DNA from: Dendronephthya gigantea
Taxonomy: Eukaryota; Cnidaria; Anthozoa; Malacalcyonacea; Nephtheidae
Assembly (NCBI RefSeq): GCF_004324835.1
Contig: NW_021163019.1
Location: 1,588,501-1,652,500, forward strand
DNA: 64,000 nucleotides
Direction: 5' to 3'
This document shows, one piece after another, positions 1-11,395 of the stretch (position 1 is its first letter; every line of letters starts with the position of its first letter). The position numbers were made by a program, and so were the translations under genes. The notes below the pieces were generated by a model. That model was given only the letters and a program-made list of their open reading frames with translations. It was not told the DNA's origin and ran no database searches.

Positions 1-1928
1 GGGCTAAAAGAGAGCCCGCGAGGTAGACTAAGAATTAGCCTGTGGTCGGTGGTATGGCCTAGGTATTGCATGCTTCCATGAATGTTGTTATACACAAATT
101 TTACCAGAAATCCAGGTTTCATCCGGGATATCTGCATAAAACTCTCTTCCAAACATGTCGTCAAACTGATAGCGGTTTTCATCTCGTTTTGTTTTTGTCT
201 CGCTGTTGTTATTTTCTGAATCTAAAGTTGAGCAAAAAAAAGATAATTACAATTAAAAAAAAGTTAGAGGACACGCAAGGTATGATTAATTGCTTCACTG
301 CATGCCTGACTATTGGTGATTTCCAGACAAACATGACAAGCTTCTAGCGAGACACATGCAGCTGGTCTGACAGACAGAAGTCATTTAGACGACATCCACA
401 CAGCTTGCAGTTTACGTCATGCCGCCAGGTTGCCAACTATGGCAATGAATGGCTCTTGCAGTATTTAGTTAGGAATACTCATGCACTTAGGTTACGTTAT
501 GATGTAAACAGGATAAAAAATCGCTTTGTGTAATTGTCAGTTGTAAAAGTATAAATAAACAGCCTTGTTTGCCAGATAACACAGAGTGGGTCACATGGTG
601 CAATAACTTCCAAACAGCCTACAAAATTTTTGTTACATGACTAAAAGTCTAAAAGTAAAGACTGATATTGCATTTTGTAATGACGACTCATTCATGGCGT
701 GATCCCGTTGACCTATACGATTATTACTTCGGGATGGTATGGAAAGACATACTTTACACAGGGTCAATTAAAATAACTAAAAACAAAATATTGCAATAAC
801 ATTTGTCACGGCCGCACAGGGTTCAAAATATTCGCTGTTGATAAATATTGATAGAGTTCAGTACTGGAGGAATAATTGAAAAAAAACATGTCGACAAAAG
901 GGATTAATCAGGACACAAATCACTTGAACGATTAACCATTCTCTCCTAGAAACAGATTCGGCCTTTTAGGAGTCTAGACCACGGTGGAGAAAAAAATCCA
1001 GTAAGAGCCTAAGAAAGGCTTTCTAGACAGAATTAAGGATCATTCTTGCGAGATTTTTATAGCTAAAAGCCCATCCTTGATTGGTGATGACAGAGTAACG
1101 CCGGGAAAACGGGGCCGTAAGGGTGGATGTGATGACAAACAGATAAATAAATTGAAATCAATTAGAATCCAAACAGATGAAAATTTAATTCACAGAAATC
1201 GTTTTTTGGCAAGAGAGAACCCGCGCTCGACACGCATACGCCAAATATCGATATTTTAAGAGTCGCTTTGTATGTATACGTGTGTATATTTAAGATAGAT
1301 TATGCAAATTACGTGATATTCGTCCGGGCAATGGCCACATATTTACATGATAATAGTCGTCTATTTCCCTATACAATAAAATACATAATATGACTGTACG
1401 GCCTTTATGAAGAATATCGCAGTAGCATCTATCACTATTGCCGGTGTTGAGTGATAAATTCAGTGACTTATATCAATAAGGCACGAAATCTCTACCTAAT
1501 ACTTCCTAAGCCATAGTAAATGGTCGATAATAGCTGTGAATTCGCCACATTAAGCTTGTACACACTGCATGAAAGCCAATATATGCTGGTTTGTGAATTA
1601 AAGGCTAGCATTAAACTGTTAAATTCATCGTCGTATACACAACTACATGTATACGGTTAAGAATCCCCCTACAATGTAATTCTTAACATCAAAACGATCC
1701 TTTGGAAGAATATAACCAAAGAATTTGTAGAAAAAATCTAGAGTCTCTTTATATTTTTTAAACGAAGACGCTTGCGAACACTATTAGCAGAAAACACGTT
1801 GAATTGAATTCAATATAAGCGAACCCGCCAGTCTTGTTTAATAACTGGTCTGATAATTTGCAGGTAGGTGCTGCATTGTTCGGGTTCATATAACGAATCC
1901 AAAACAAAGCTAAAAGAATCGAACTTAC
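1..1928. other. Left flank, no recognisable gene
   Basis: I see no convincing coding exon, RNA gene or repeat array here. The minus-strand gene beginning at 2217 must continue leftward through this stretch, so it is probably the start of a large first intron. Short open frames exist (for example 66-347 plus) but have no splice context or recognisable composition. Confidence 0.5.
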
Positions 1929-2217
1929 CATTATAAACAACGAGAACAACAGTGACCGCGATGATAGCAACAGCAACAACAACCAGGGCTAAGAATGCTA
2001 TCAATGCCTTACGATTCAATCTGCGACCAAAGACAGTTCGTTTGGGCTGTTCGTCATCTGCTGTCTCAAACGTTCGTAGTGGTTCGTACTCGTTATTACT
2101 GGCCATAACAAGCGACCCTCTGTCACGAGGAAGAGGCAATATGTCGGCGGTATCTCCCCCGGACTTCGTATCATGCGTAATCTTATTTTCGTTCCCGTTA
2201 TTATGTGGTGAGGCCAT
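1929..2217 (-). CDS. First coding exon of a type II single-pass membrane protein (partial)
   Basis: Reading leftward from the ATG at 2217, the exon encodes 96 residues: a hydrophilic, acidic N-terminus of about 70 residues, a basic stop-transfer patch (GRRLNRKA), then a run of about 20 Ala/Val/Ile/Leu residues ending in VLVVYN. The exon ends at a strong donor, AATG|GTAAGT, in phase 1. This N-in, C-out arrangement with no signal peptide is typical of type II ectoenzymes such as M13 metallopeptidases, dipeptidyl peptidases or gamma-glutamyltransferases, but the ectodomain lies outside the window and I cannot choose between them. A second in-frame ATG lies 18 bases upstream at 2235. If the donor were not used the frame would stop about 40 codons later, which seems less likely. 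Confidence 0.6.
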
Positions 2218-3438
2218 TGATATGCAAATATACAAGTGACTTTGCAGCCCCCCCTTCGTTTACAACTTTCAACTCTGTCGGTTTACAGAGGTAAAACTAG
2301 GCATTTATATGCAATTGCGTCACAAATGCATTGACTACACCGAAGCTCGAAATAGCATAAACTTGAACCTTAAGCCTGAAATTCGAATTAAAAACACTTC
2401 ACGCGGGTATTTTTAGGATTTCGGTAACGACGAACAATGAAATGAATTTCTTGTGGAGAACATATTGGACGATAGCGATTGATGAGTCCGATAAATATCG
2501 AGTTACTTCTTTTCTCCAGCGACCTATTATCTTAAGGTGTTGAAAGCCACGTTTGATAAACATGTGGATGAAATTTGATTGAGGAAGTCTTTCACGCATT
2601 CGGAGATATTTCACTGAACTCAATTGGATTTAAATCTCCGCAAAGGAAGTGACATTAACCGCAAGTACCCCTAAAATGAATGGGACGAAAATGAATAAAT
2701 GGAAGGCCACTAACATGTGTTTTTCAGACAAGTCAAGTGAAATGCATCTTCAGATATTGACGTAATTGAACAATGCATCTTTAAGCTTGTGCACTTTTTC
2801 TTGTCTTGATCTTCGAGATTTTTTTTCCACGAAGTATTTCGCCTGTGGCAAAGCACTCAAGCAAGAAGGAAGTTCTCATGTGCTCAAATCGCAGGGCTGT
2901 CACGCAGGTCCTTACAATTTGTGACGAAATGTTGACCAAAACGTTTGTATTGTAGCGTACAGCCAGTGGTACAGCGCGCTTTACCTCTCTCCTCCGCAGA
3001 GGCTTTACCTCGCTCGAGTCATTTTTTATTGCGCTCGACAGTGGCGCGAAGGTAAATCACAAAGCTAGCGGTTTCCCTTCGCGCCACTGTCTAGCGCAAT
3101 AAAAAACGACTCGAAAGCCTCTGTGGAGGAGAGAGGCGCTTTACCATAGCTTTGCCATCTTTACTCACTAATTAACATTGGTGTGTGGTCGCGTATGTCA
3201 GAGACATGGGGACGAGAAGGAAACGAGCATTGATCAATTATGACGTCATAAATATCTTCGGTCTAAACACGCGCTAAACATGCAAAGAAAAAGAAGAGTC
3301 ACGTTTTAGTAACAAGAACGATTCAAATAATAAGAAGGTAAAATTACCGTGTTAGGAACTAATAAGGCTGAGTTTTTTTATTCGGCGAATTTAATAACAA
3401 ATTGTCAACGTTTTGTGTTGTTTTCTGTTCAGTCAGAA
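2218..3438. other. Intergenic region between divergent genes
   Basis: This 1.2 kb separates the start codons of the membrane-protein gene (minus) and the coiled-coil gene (plus), so it should hold both promoters. It contains a 164-base imperfect palindrome (listed separately). I see no other coding potential. Confidence 0.5.
2977..3140. repeat. Foldback element, about 65-base inverted arms
   Basis: The left arm (about 2977-3052, including CTCTCCTCCGCAGAGGCTTT and GACAGTGGCGCGAAGG) is the imperfect reverse complement of the right arm (about 3075-3140, CCCTTCGCGCCACTGTC through GAGAGAGGCGC). A small loop lies between them, and there is an extra 8-9 bases in the left arm around ACCTCGCT. It is GC-richer than its surroundings. 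Arm length and the lack of coding sequence fit a non-autonomous DNA transposon (MITE). No clear target-site duplication was seen. Confidence 0.75.
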
Positions 3439-6400
3439 ATGGACAGAGAAAACGTGACAAGAGAATCTGTGATGTTCACGGACAGCGATGATGAGTTAGA
3501 ATTCCTTAAACAGCGAAATATCTCCAAGAACAGCGAAAACTTCCCCGAGGCGTTTGTTCATGCAATACGCCACAGCACTGTCAGGAGTTTGTTAACGATG
3601 AGCAGCCGTTGTGGTTCTTCCTCCACGTATACAGACAGTAAGTTATTCAAAACTGAACATGAAAACTTGCCATCATCACCCCTCGGGACACAGGGTTGAG
3701 CAAAGAGTTTCAAGCCCCACAAGTCTGTCTAAAAAACGCAAGGACTTTCCTAACCTAAGTGAATCTGTCTTCAAACTCTCGCATTGTCTGTTCAAATCAA
3801 CTCGCCACAATCAACTTTCAAAGAACAAAAGGAAACAAACTAATCTCAACTCACATGAGGCTGTATAAGGCCGCGTTCAGACAGCAAATGCCTTGCAATG
3901 GTGCTCAATGTCAAAACATGGTTGATAAAATATGCTGAGCACAGTGCTTTTGTTACTGAGTGCTGCCTCAGTCTAAACGCAGTCATGCAGGGCCTTTTTA
4001 AACCTGTTCAACTCAGAGTTAATGATCTATCTAATGAATTCGACCACATCAATAAATGCGAGTTGTTGTATTATTATTTTACTTTTACTTGTCCAGGTCG
4101 ATCCTCGTTCATGGACAGCGACACATCTGCTCCCACGAAACTCCGCGATCAGCTCACGATGATCCCCGAGTCGGTGCTGGCCGCGCTCACGAACATCCAA
4201 CGAAATCAGTTACGACGAGTGCGCGAAGATGCGTCGAACCATCTCGAGAGCATTCTTCGAAACGTCGTAAGAACAGTTGATGTATTCTACGCGGAACAGA
4301 TGCCCCGAGAGCTCTTGGTTCCCGCCAAGAAAATGATAGGAAGTGAAGGTAATATGAGGTTTGACCATTGAACTGTAGGTAAACTGGAACGCTAACTCCT
4401 GACAAACATCCCTATATCAGCTTGAACGCCGTTGAGCTGTATCTCAAATTACAGCTATCGAAAAGTTCTATTCTATGTCGAAATTTCAAGACTTAAACTA
4501 CAAAAGAAATGTATTAAAAAAACAAAAACAATCACCAACCGGAAAAAACCGGGAAATTTTCAAATATTTTTTAGATATTTCCCAACTAACTCTCGAAATT
4601 TCCACACGAAATTAACTTTTTAATAGCTTTAATTTCATATACGGCTCAACATTTGAACATTTGGCGTTAAGTATTTCAGCTCATAACTCGGAAAAAGTAA
4701 AAAGCACTTGCTTCAATTTTCCATCCTGAGTTATCGTTTCAGTTTGTTTACAGTTCAATGGGTTTGACACGCTTAAACGAAGTTTTATGAGAAAAAATGT
4801 CTACAGAAAAGAACTTAGATTCTAAGGAGGTGATGATAACTTTGAGATTTTGCCAACTTCATGAAAATTACAGCAATCGAAAGATATTCGTATTGGATTT
4901 ACCTTGCAACAACTGTCGGTTTCATTTCTCAGAAAACGAGGAGGCGCGCATCAAAGAGGAAATAAGAAAGTTTTTGAAAGGCGAGATTGAGGAGAGGGTA
5001 ACATGTTTGTCCCAAGGGAAACAACAAGTTGCCAAAAAGAAGAGAAGAAAATCTGTTGCTGGGACGAAAGATGAAGTGACTGTCGAAGATGAAAACGAGG
5101 AAGAAAATGATGCTGCTGTCACGACGATTGCTGAAGAAATGGAGGTGAGCACGTGAGAAAGTTGATACGCTAGGATTGTAACGATTCCGTTTTATGCTTG
5201 AAGCTTCAGCATTGGAAACTAAAGTAAAACCATTGATGATCAAAATCAGCCATGATTATGCTTGCTAAACGAAGATCTAAAATGTTGATAAACGAAGATC
5301 TAAAATGTTGATAAACGTTCTTGCCCTTGATTTTCTCAGGAGCCAGTATGCCAAGTGATGTTGAACATCGTTGATGATCTTAATAGTATATCCTTTGACC
5401 GCCAAATACTACTGAACGAAGTACTTGAATGGATGGACCGATATCCAGTTGATTCGCTCCCGGGAAATTTCCTCGAGACACCCACGGAAGAATCTGCACC
5501 TGCACCTGCACACTACGACCTCGGCGAACAGGAGAATTTGTTTTCCGAATGGGAGGTAAAGAAGAATATCAGACGATTGACATCGATATCAGAAGAAATG
5601 GGGCTGGTAAAATTTGAAGATGTTGATGGAAAGGACAAAGAAGATGAAGATACCGGAGACAAAGAAGACGAGAAAAGAAAACTGCTTGAAGAAAAGATGA
5701 ATAAACAAAAATCAAGATACATTGCAAATAAAGTTTTCGATCGTATGATATTGTTATTCAGATGGCAATTTTGGAAATCCTTTTTCAGAATATAGACGAA
5801 TTCTTTGCACAAGGAAATCTTTAACCAGCCAGTTTTGCCTTTCCTTTATTTCAATAATTTGCTAGTCCTTATCTTACATGTTTTGTTTCAGTTGAATCAC
5901 TCGGGGAGTCTAAAAACTGGCGGACTGCTTCCAACGCTATCGGTCAGGTTCTCGAAGAGGCGTCTGCTTCGAACACAAATCCCCGAGTGAAACAGACGTT
6001 CACCAACGCGCACAAGCAATTCCGCTTCATGACCGAGTTGGCGGAGAAACGACTTGAGGAGAAGACTAAAATAGAACTGCAGTTGAATTCTGTCACAGGA
6101 AAGTTGAATAAGGAGAAGAAAGAAGTGAAATCTTTAAGGAAAAAGAAACAGACCTTGGAAACTCAAGTGGAAAGATGTCAAGATGATATCGTAGAACTAA
6201 GGAAGGAAGTGGTATGTTTGAGGTCTTTGAATGCTTATAAAGTCATTGGTTCTAGGTTCGAAGTATTTTTTGGTGTTGAAACAGGCCAGGTTGTCGAAGC
6301 AGCTTGAAAACACGTCTCTTACAGCGAGTAAACGACAACTCAAAACACTTTGAGTAACCTTTTTCGTCTTGGATTAATTATTTAGGACGTCAGAGACGAG

Positions 6401-9400
6401 ATGATTAAGGAGAAATCAGACCAAATATATGAACTGGAATGCCTCAATGAAGAACAGGAACAAGCTCTTAAAACTGAGCGAGAGTTGAAGAGACAAGCAC
6501 CTCCTCCTGTTGTAATACACCAGCCTGTTGTAAAACCACAGCCTCGTCAGGAGGAACAGAAAACAAAACAGCCTGACGAACCAATCCAGCAACCAATCAA
6601 AACAACATCGGTAACTAAAGAAGAGCCACCGAGCTCTGAGAAACAAGCCAGCTCTGAAAAACAACCGAGCCAGGAGCAAGCCAAACAAAAGACAACAAGA
6701 AGAACTTCGAAAGATGGCGTTCATGCAAAAACCAAGAAAGAAAACAAGGAAGAGGAGAAACGGAAAAAGAAGGAAAAAGAAGATACTCGAAGAACCTCCG
6801 TCATAATGTCTTTAAAAGAAGCGAAAGCGGAGTTGGACGAACTGAAAAAGGCGGGAGAGGCGAGGGAGAGTTTAGTAAAGGAATTGAAAATGAAATTGCA
6901 AACGGAAATGGGAAGATTCGAGCAGGAAAAGCTAAAGTTAGAAGAGGAAACACAGTTGTATAAACTTCAAGCTGAGAGTAAGCTGTGCAAAAGAATCTTT
7001 CGTGTTTACAAATAATATTTCAGCTCACTCCCTGATGGTCGTTTTGTCTTCCCGGACAGTCCTTCCGGACAAGGAGGACACAGAATACCTGCAGATAACT
7101 CCTGATTTCCTGCTAAAAGGTCGACTTAGTTAGCTCTTGTGAGCGACGGCCAACCTCCCAAAGCCAAATGGATAATATCGACTGTCCTTTTGATGACGTT
7201 TTAAATTTAACTTTTTCTTACCCCAGGCTTGAAAAAACAGTTTGAGATGGAGCAGGAGGCCTGGGAACGGACCAAGAATGAAATGCAACAGGAGAAAGAC
7301 AAATTATCCAATGAGGTTCAAGCAAAAGAGGAGATTATTAATTTCCAAGAACAACGAATCCAGGAGGTTGCCCGCGAGATGACATTAAGCCTGATGCGCG
7401 CGGGCTTGCAGGCTAACACGGGAACGGCACGTGGCACCGCGACTGACAAATTACTGGAGTCGAAACAAATGTTGGCTAAACTTCACTTACAATACGAATA
7501 TGAAATGCAGAAACTGCGAGAATACGTGAAGAGAGAGTCGGATCGACATCAAGCAGAAACACGGAGACTAGAGACAGAATACAAAGTAAACCTTCAGAAC
7601 ATCTACAGAGACACCAGCGTGATATTCCGGGCAGTGAATAGATTTAAAGAATGCTTAGCTACGCTTTTTGACAGAGAAAGTAAGCATATTTCTACAGATA
7701 AATCTCTAATACAGAGACCTATCTAGAACAAATAAATATAAAATATCTCTCTAAAATTTCCCCACAAAATACCCCTTTGATACAAAAAGATCTTGAACAC
7801 AAACTTATATAGCCAACTTTTAATACGATCACAACTTATATACAGATGCCCTCCTGTATAGATATCTTCTTTAACCGTAGCACTAAAGTTCCTTTATAAC
7901 GGGGTAAACCTTCACTCCGTTTCACATGGGAAATAATATATGCGAAATTGTTTTTTTTTCGCTTTAGATTTGGCTGATGCAGCCCACGGAATACGGAAAC
8001 TTCCTAACTTACTTGAGGATGAAACGACGACAGATCCACACATTAAACTGCTGAAGATGGCTGGAGGGATCACTGAGCTCATGGTTCAAATGGAGTTCAA
8101 AATGTCGCAGGCTTTAATGAACAAGAGAATTGAAATGAAAGACAACTCTGTGGCGAAGAGTTTCTTAGAAAAGGACTTAGAAGCCAGAGAAGAACTGCTT
8201 AAGAAAGCCAGAGAGCTGGGAAACTTACAGGCAGAGAAGTTAAAGCAAGCAAGACAGGAACTCTCGGGTCAAGAGGTTGAATTGTTGAAACTCAGACATA
8301 GCGAGGTATTTTAGTAAATTAAACTGTTAGTTGACTAAATTAGACTGTCATTCCACCAGTAAGTCCGTTGAAGATTTGATATTCGCTGAAGATCACATAC
8401 ACATGCAGACACTTTGAAGAACTTATAACTTATTGAAGGACGAATCAATTGTGATTTTTGGGGTCTTAATTTCGAGTGGAATTATACACACCTCAAATTC
8501 AAACCAGGAACAAGTAGCAAGAGCATTGCACCGGCATCGCAAAAGCGTATAGGTTCGATTCCTACCGGAGGACCTGTAGTTGACCCATTTTTCCTTCAAC
8601 TGTTCCTGGCTTGAATCTGAAGTGTGTATAATTCCACTCGAAATTAGGACCCTTTAAACCTCTAGAATTATTGAAGGAAGTATATCACTTCTTGTGTTAA
8701 AAATTATCGTTTCTCACTCTCTGTTTTACAGACGGACAAGTATGTTGATTTGATGGAAAGAAATAAGGAATTGACGAGGCAGAATTCAATGTTAAACAAA
8801 GAGGTGACATTCTTAGCGAAAGAGCTACAGGATGAGTCGAGAGCGAAGGAAACGCAACGACAAGAAATGCAAAAAGAAGCCGGTGAAATGAAGAAGAAGT
8901 TGAAAGAACAAGACGCTATCGTAGCAAGCTTAAAATCAGAAAATTCACGCATTTTGAACGAGCAAAATTTGCACATAAGGAGCAAAGATATGATTAGAAA
9001 TATCAAACTACTAAACGACGCTTTAGCTTCGAAGAAAATACCACAGGAGAAACACGTAGTGAGTTGAGAAACTTGGAACTTGTTCTATATCAATAAGCTC
9101 TGTTCTAAAAACGGAATTTCTCGCTATTTTTTCAAAGGTGGCAATGGCAGTGCTGGAGAAAACCATCAACGCGGCTGGAACGCGTCTTGCATGCCTGGTG
9201 AGGAAGTATGTACTCCATAAAAAATGGAAGAAGATCTGTGAAGCGATAAAAGAGTATCGTAAGGGTTTCCAAAGACCGCGTAAGGTTGAAGAATATCTTA
9301 AGAATATGGAACAAAGAATAGCCGAGGTAATATGACATGGGAACAACTATGAAGGTTACTACAGCTCGTCTGGATGCATTGTTGAAGTGGTTATTTAAGA

Positions 9401-10674
9401 AGCTATACTCTCAGTTTAGACCATCAAAGATTTTGTATTTTATAGAAAAAGAAGAAACTGACCCAACGGAAAACTGAAGAAATGCAAAAGAAAACCGAGA
9501 TGTATATGTGTTTTAAACAAATGTGAGTATTATCGCTTGCATAAGACATCTCCTGATATATGACCAGCTCTCTAACGTGACCAGCTCTCTAATGTACCAT
9601 CTCTCTAATATGACCACCTCTAATATGATCACCTCTCTAATATGACCATCTCTCTAATATGATCACCTCTTTAATATGACCAGCTCTCTAACATGACCAG
9701 CTCTCTAATGTACCATCTCTCTAATATGACCACCTCTAATATGATCACCTCTCTAATATGACCAGCTCTCTAATATGACCAGCTCTCTAATATGACCAGC
9801 TCTCTAATATAACCAGCTCTCTAATATGACCAGCTCTCTAATATGACCAGCTCTCCAATGTGACCATCTCTCTAATATGACCATCTCTCTAATATGACCA
9901 TCTCTCTAATGTGACCATCTCTCTAATATGACCATCTCTCTAATATGACCATTTCTCTAATATGACTATATCTCTCTAATACAACCATCTCTCTAATGTG
10001 ACCATCTCTCTAATATGACCACCTCTCTAATGTGACCATCTCTCTAATATGACCATCTCTCTAATGTGACCATCTCTCTAATATGACCACCTCTCTAATA
10101 TGACCACCTCTCCACCTCTCTAATATGACTATTGTATTTTTCTCAAGGTGCAATGAATTAAATAAGGACCATGGTGTTCATCTCATTCGACCTCACATCA
10201 AAAGAGTGTATTCTAGTACTTCCATGTCCCAGCTTCCAGAGCAACAATTAATAATACACAAGAAACGACAAGATCACTTGACCAAAATGCTTAAAAGGAA
10301 CTCTGGTGATGTTGGAAATTTGAGTGGTATTAAAGGCTTTAAGTTCTTTGCTCCTGAAGAAGTTGACACAACATCTTGGGAGGTGGGAAGTAAACAAGCT
10401 TGTGAGATTGTATCCAAATTAATAGAGAATAACATCCTTTTTCACACAATGCACTTTCAAAGAACTCCTTTTGAAGTCAGTTCAATCATTGTAATAATCA
10501 TAACACACAGCCAAAGTTAATGTTAGTTTGCATACAAAGATGTTTCCAATTTAGTTGCCAGCTATTGAAACTTCACAAAGCTCTATTGTAACACCAAAAA
10601 TCCTCGACATGGATATGAAGAAAGCACGTGAGAGTTGTCAGCGGTGGGTAAAACACATGCATGTCATATGCTAG
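3439..10674 (+). CDS. Long coiled-coil protein, 13 exons, about 1,274 aa; family not recognised
   Basis: I joined 13 exons whose phases all agree: 3439-3637, 4097-4348, 4933-5144, 5340-5742, 5892-6211, 6386-6977, 7227-7679, 7968-8305, 8732-9058, 9138-9326, 9446-9522, 10148-10490 and 10555-10674 (stop TAG). The N-terminus is acidic, followed by a segment LRDQLTMIPESVLAAL and then long Glu/Lys/Gln-rich heptad-like stretches in exons 5-10. Exon 6 holds a Pro/Gln/Lys low-complexity insert. Exon 10 has a basic helix (VRKYVLHKKWKKI) resembling an IQ-type segment. There is no signal peptide or membrane segment. The composition fits a cytoskeletal, ciliary or centrosomal protein, but that is inference. 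The donors of exons 4 (C|GTATGA) and 12 (ATT|GTAATA) are weak and were chosen by phase. Intron 11 is almost wholly minisatellite. Confidence 0.8.
8461..8652. repeat. Foldback element enclosing a tRNA-like Pol III promoter (SINE-like)
   Basis: It lies in intron 8 of the coiled-coil gene. The outer arms, GGGTCTTAATTTCGAGTGGA onward and TCCACTCGAAATTAGGACCC, are inverted copies about 45 bases long that extend inward to ACCAGGAACA and TGTTCCTGGCT. The centre holds an A-box-like TAGCAAGAGCATTG near 8513 and a near-consensus B box GGTTCGATTCC at 8552-8562. The spacing of about 40 bases is that of a tRNA gene. It does not fold into an intact tRNA cloverleaf, so I call it a tRNA-derived SINE or a MITE that captured one. 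Confidence 0.6.
9559..10133 (+). repeat. 17-bp minisatellite filling an intron
   Basis: About 33 tandem copies of a unit TCTCTAATATGACCANC, with variants carrying ATGTG or ATAAC and CATC, CAGC or CACC. The array occupies almost all of the 625-base intron between exons 11 and 12 of the coiled-coil gene. It leaves only short unique ends with the donor at 9523 and the acceptor before 10148. Variants cluster (GC-containing units early, CATC units later), which points to local unit-by-unit expansion. Confidence 0.95.
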
Positions 10675-11395
10675 TCTTTGCTAGACAGTTGCACTTGTCT
10701 ATGAGAACTAATATACTATTGAATAATGGGTTCATAGAACACAACATCTGCTGTTATACTCAAAGTACCAACGAGCCTGAATGTAGCAACTTCAGTAGTT
10801 AAACAACACTGAATTAACTGATTATCTATTGTTCTTAATGCATAATGTATTGCACTTCAGCTATGTATACTACTTTGTCTAATCAAGAGCATTCATTTTA
10901 AGTGTACTTACAAGCAAAAGTTGTGGGAATTTTGACAATGCTGGATCCAAAATGGCCCCATGGTGTCGTCAGCGAAAGATCAGAGAATCTTTACTTTGTT
11001 TGCCTCCAATTGCTACACTTTATCCTGAAAACTAGCAAAATACCAAAGTGTATATAATTAATATTTAAAATACACACATAATTTGTCACAAAGTTTATAA
11101 TTTAATTGCATACCTGCAACATTAAATAAAGTTATGCTCCAACCATAGAAAGTTTTATTTTACATCAAAGCACTTAAACTAAAAACAACAAACTACTCAT
11201 GTCATGTGAAACAATGTTATGATTCGGGTGCACGGAACGTGTTGCGCGGAACGTGATACGAAGAACGTGCTCACGAAAAACGAAGAACGTGATGCGAGGA
11301 ACACGCAGCTGGACGACATGTTACGACCAGGTCTCGAGAATCGTCCGAGTATATTCTTCAAGAACGTGAAGAACATGTGGTAATAATCCTCCAAA
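10675..11395. other. Intergenic region, coiled-coil gene 3' UTR and prohibitin promoter
   Basis: The left half is AT-rich 3' flank with an AATAAA hexamer near 11125. The right part, 11229-11372, is GC-richer and holds five copies of GAACGTG in the same orientation (see the separate regulatory entry). No TATA box is obvious near the PHB1 start. Confidence 0.5.
11229..11372 (+). promoter_or_regulatory. Cluster of GAACGTG motifs upstream of prohibitin 1
   Basis: GAACGTG occurs five times on the plus strand (GGAACGTGTTGC, GGAACGTGATAC, AGAACGTGCTCA, AGAACGTGATGC and AGAACGTGAAGA), within 170 bases upstream of the prohibitin start codon. A related GGAACACG follows the fourth. The shared ACGTG core is the core of bHLH-PAS/HIF-type and some bZIP sites. 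A regulatory role is inferred only from density and position. Confidence 0.4.

Noticed and set aside
66-347. Open frame at the left edge
   Set aside because: No family resemblance, no splice sites and composition like the surrounding non-coding DNA.
9559-10133. Regular repeat resembling a CRISPR array
   Set aside because: The units abut with no unique spacers, and it lies in a spliced intron of an animal gene. It is a minisatellite.
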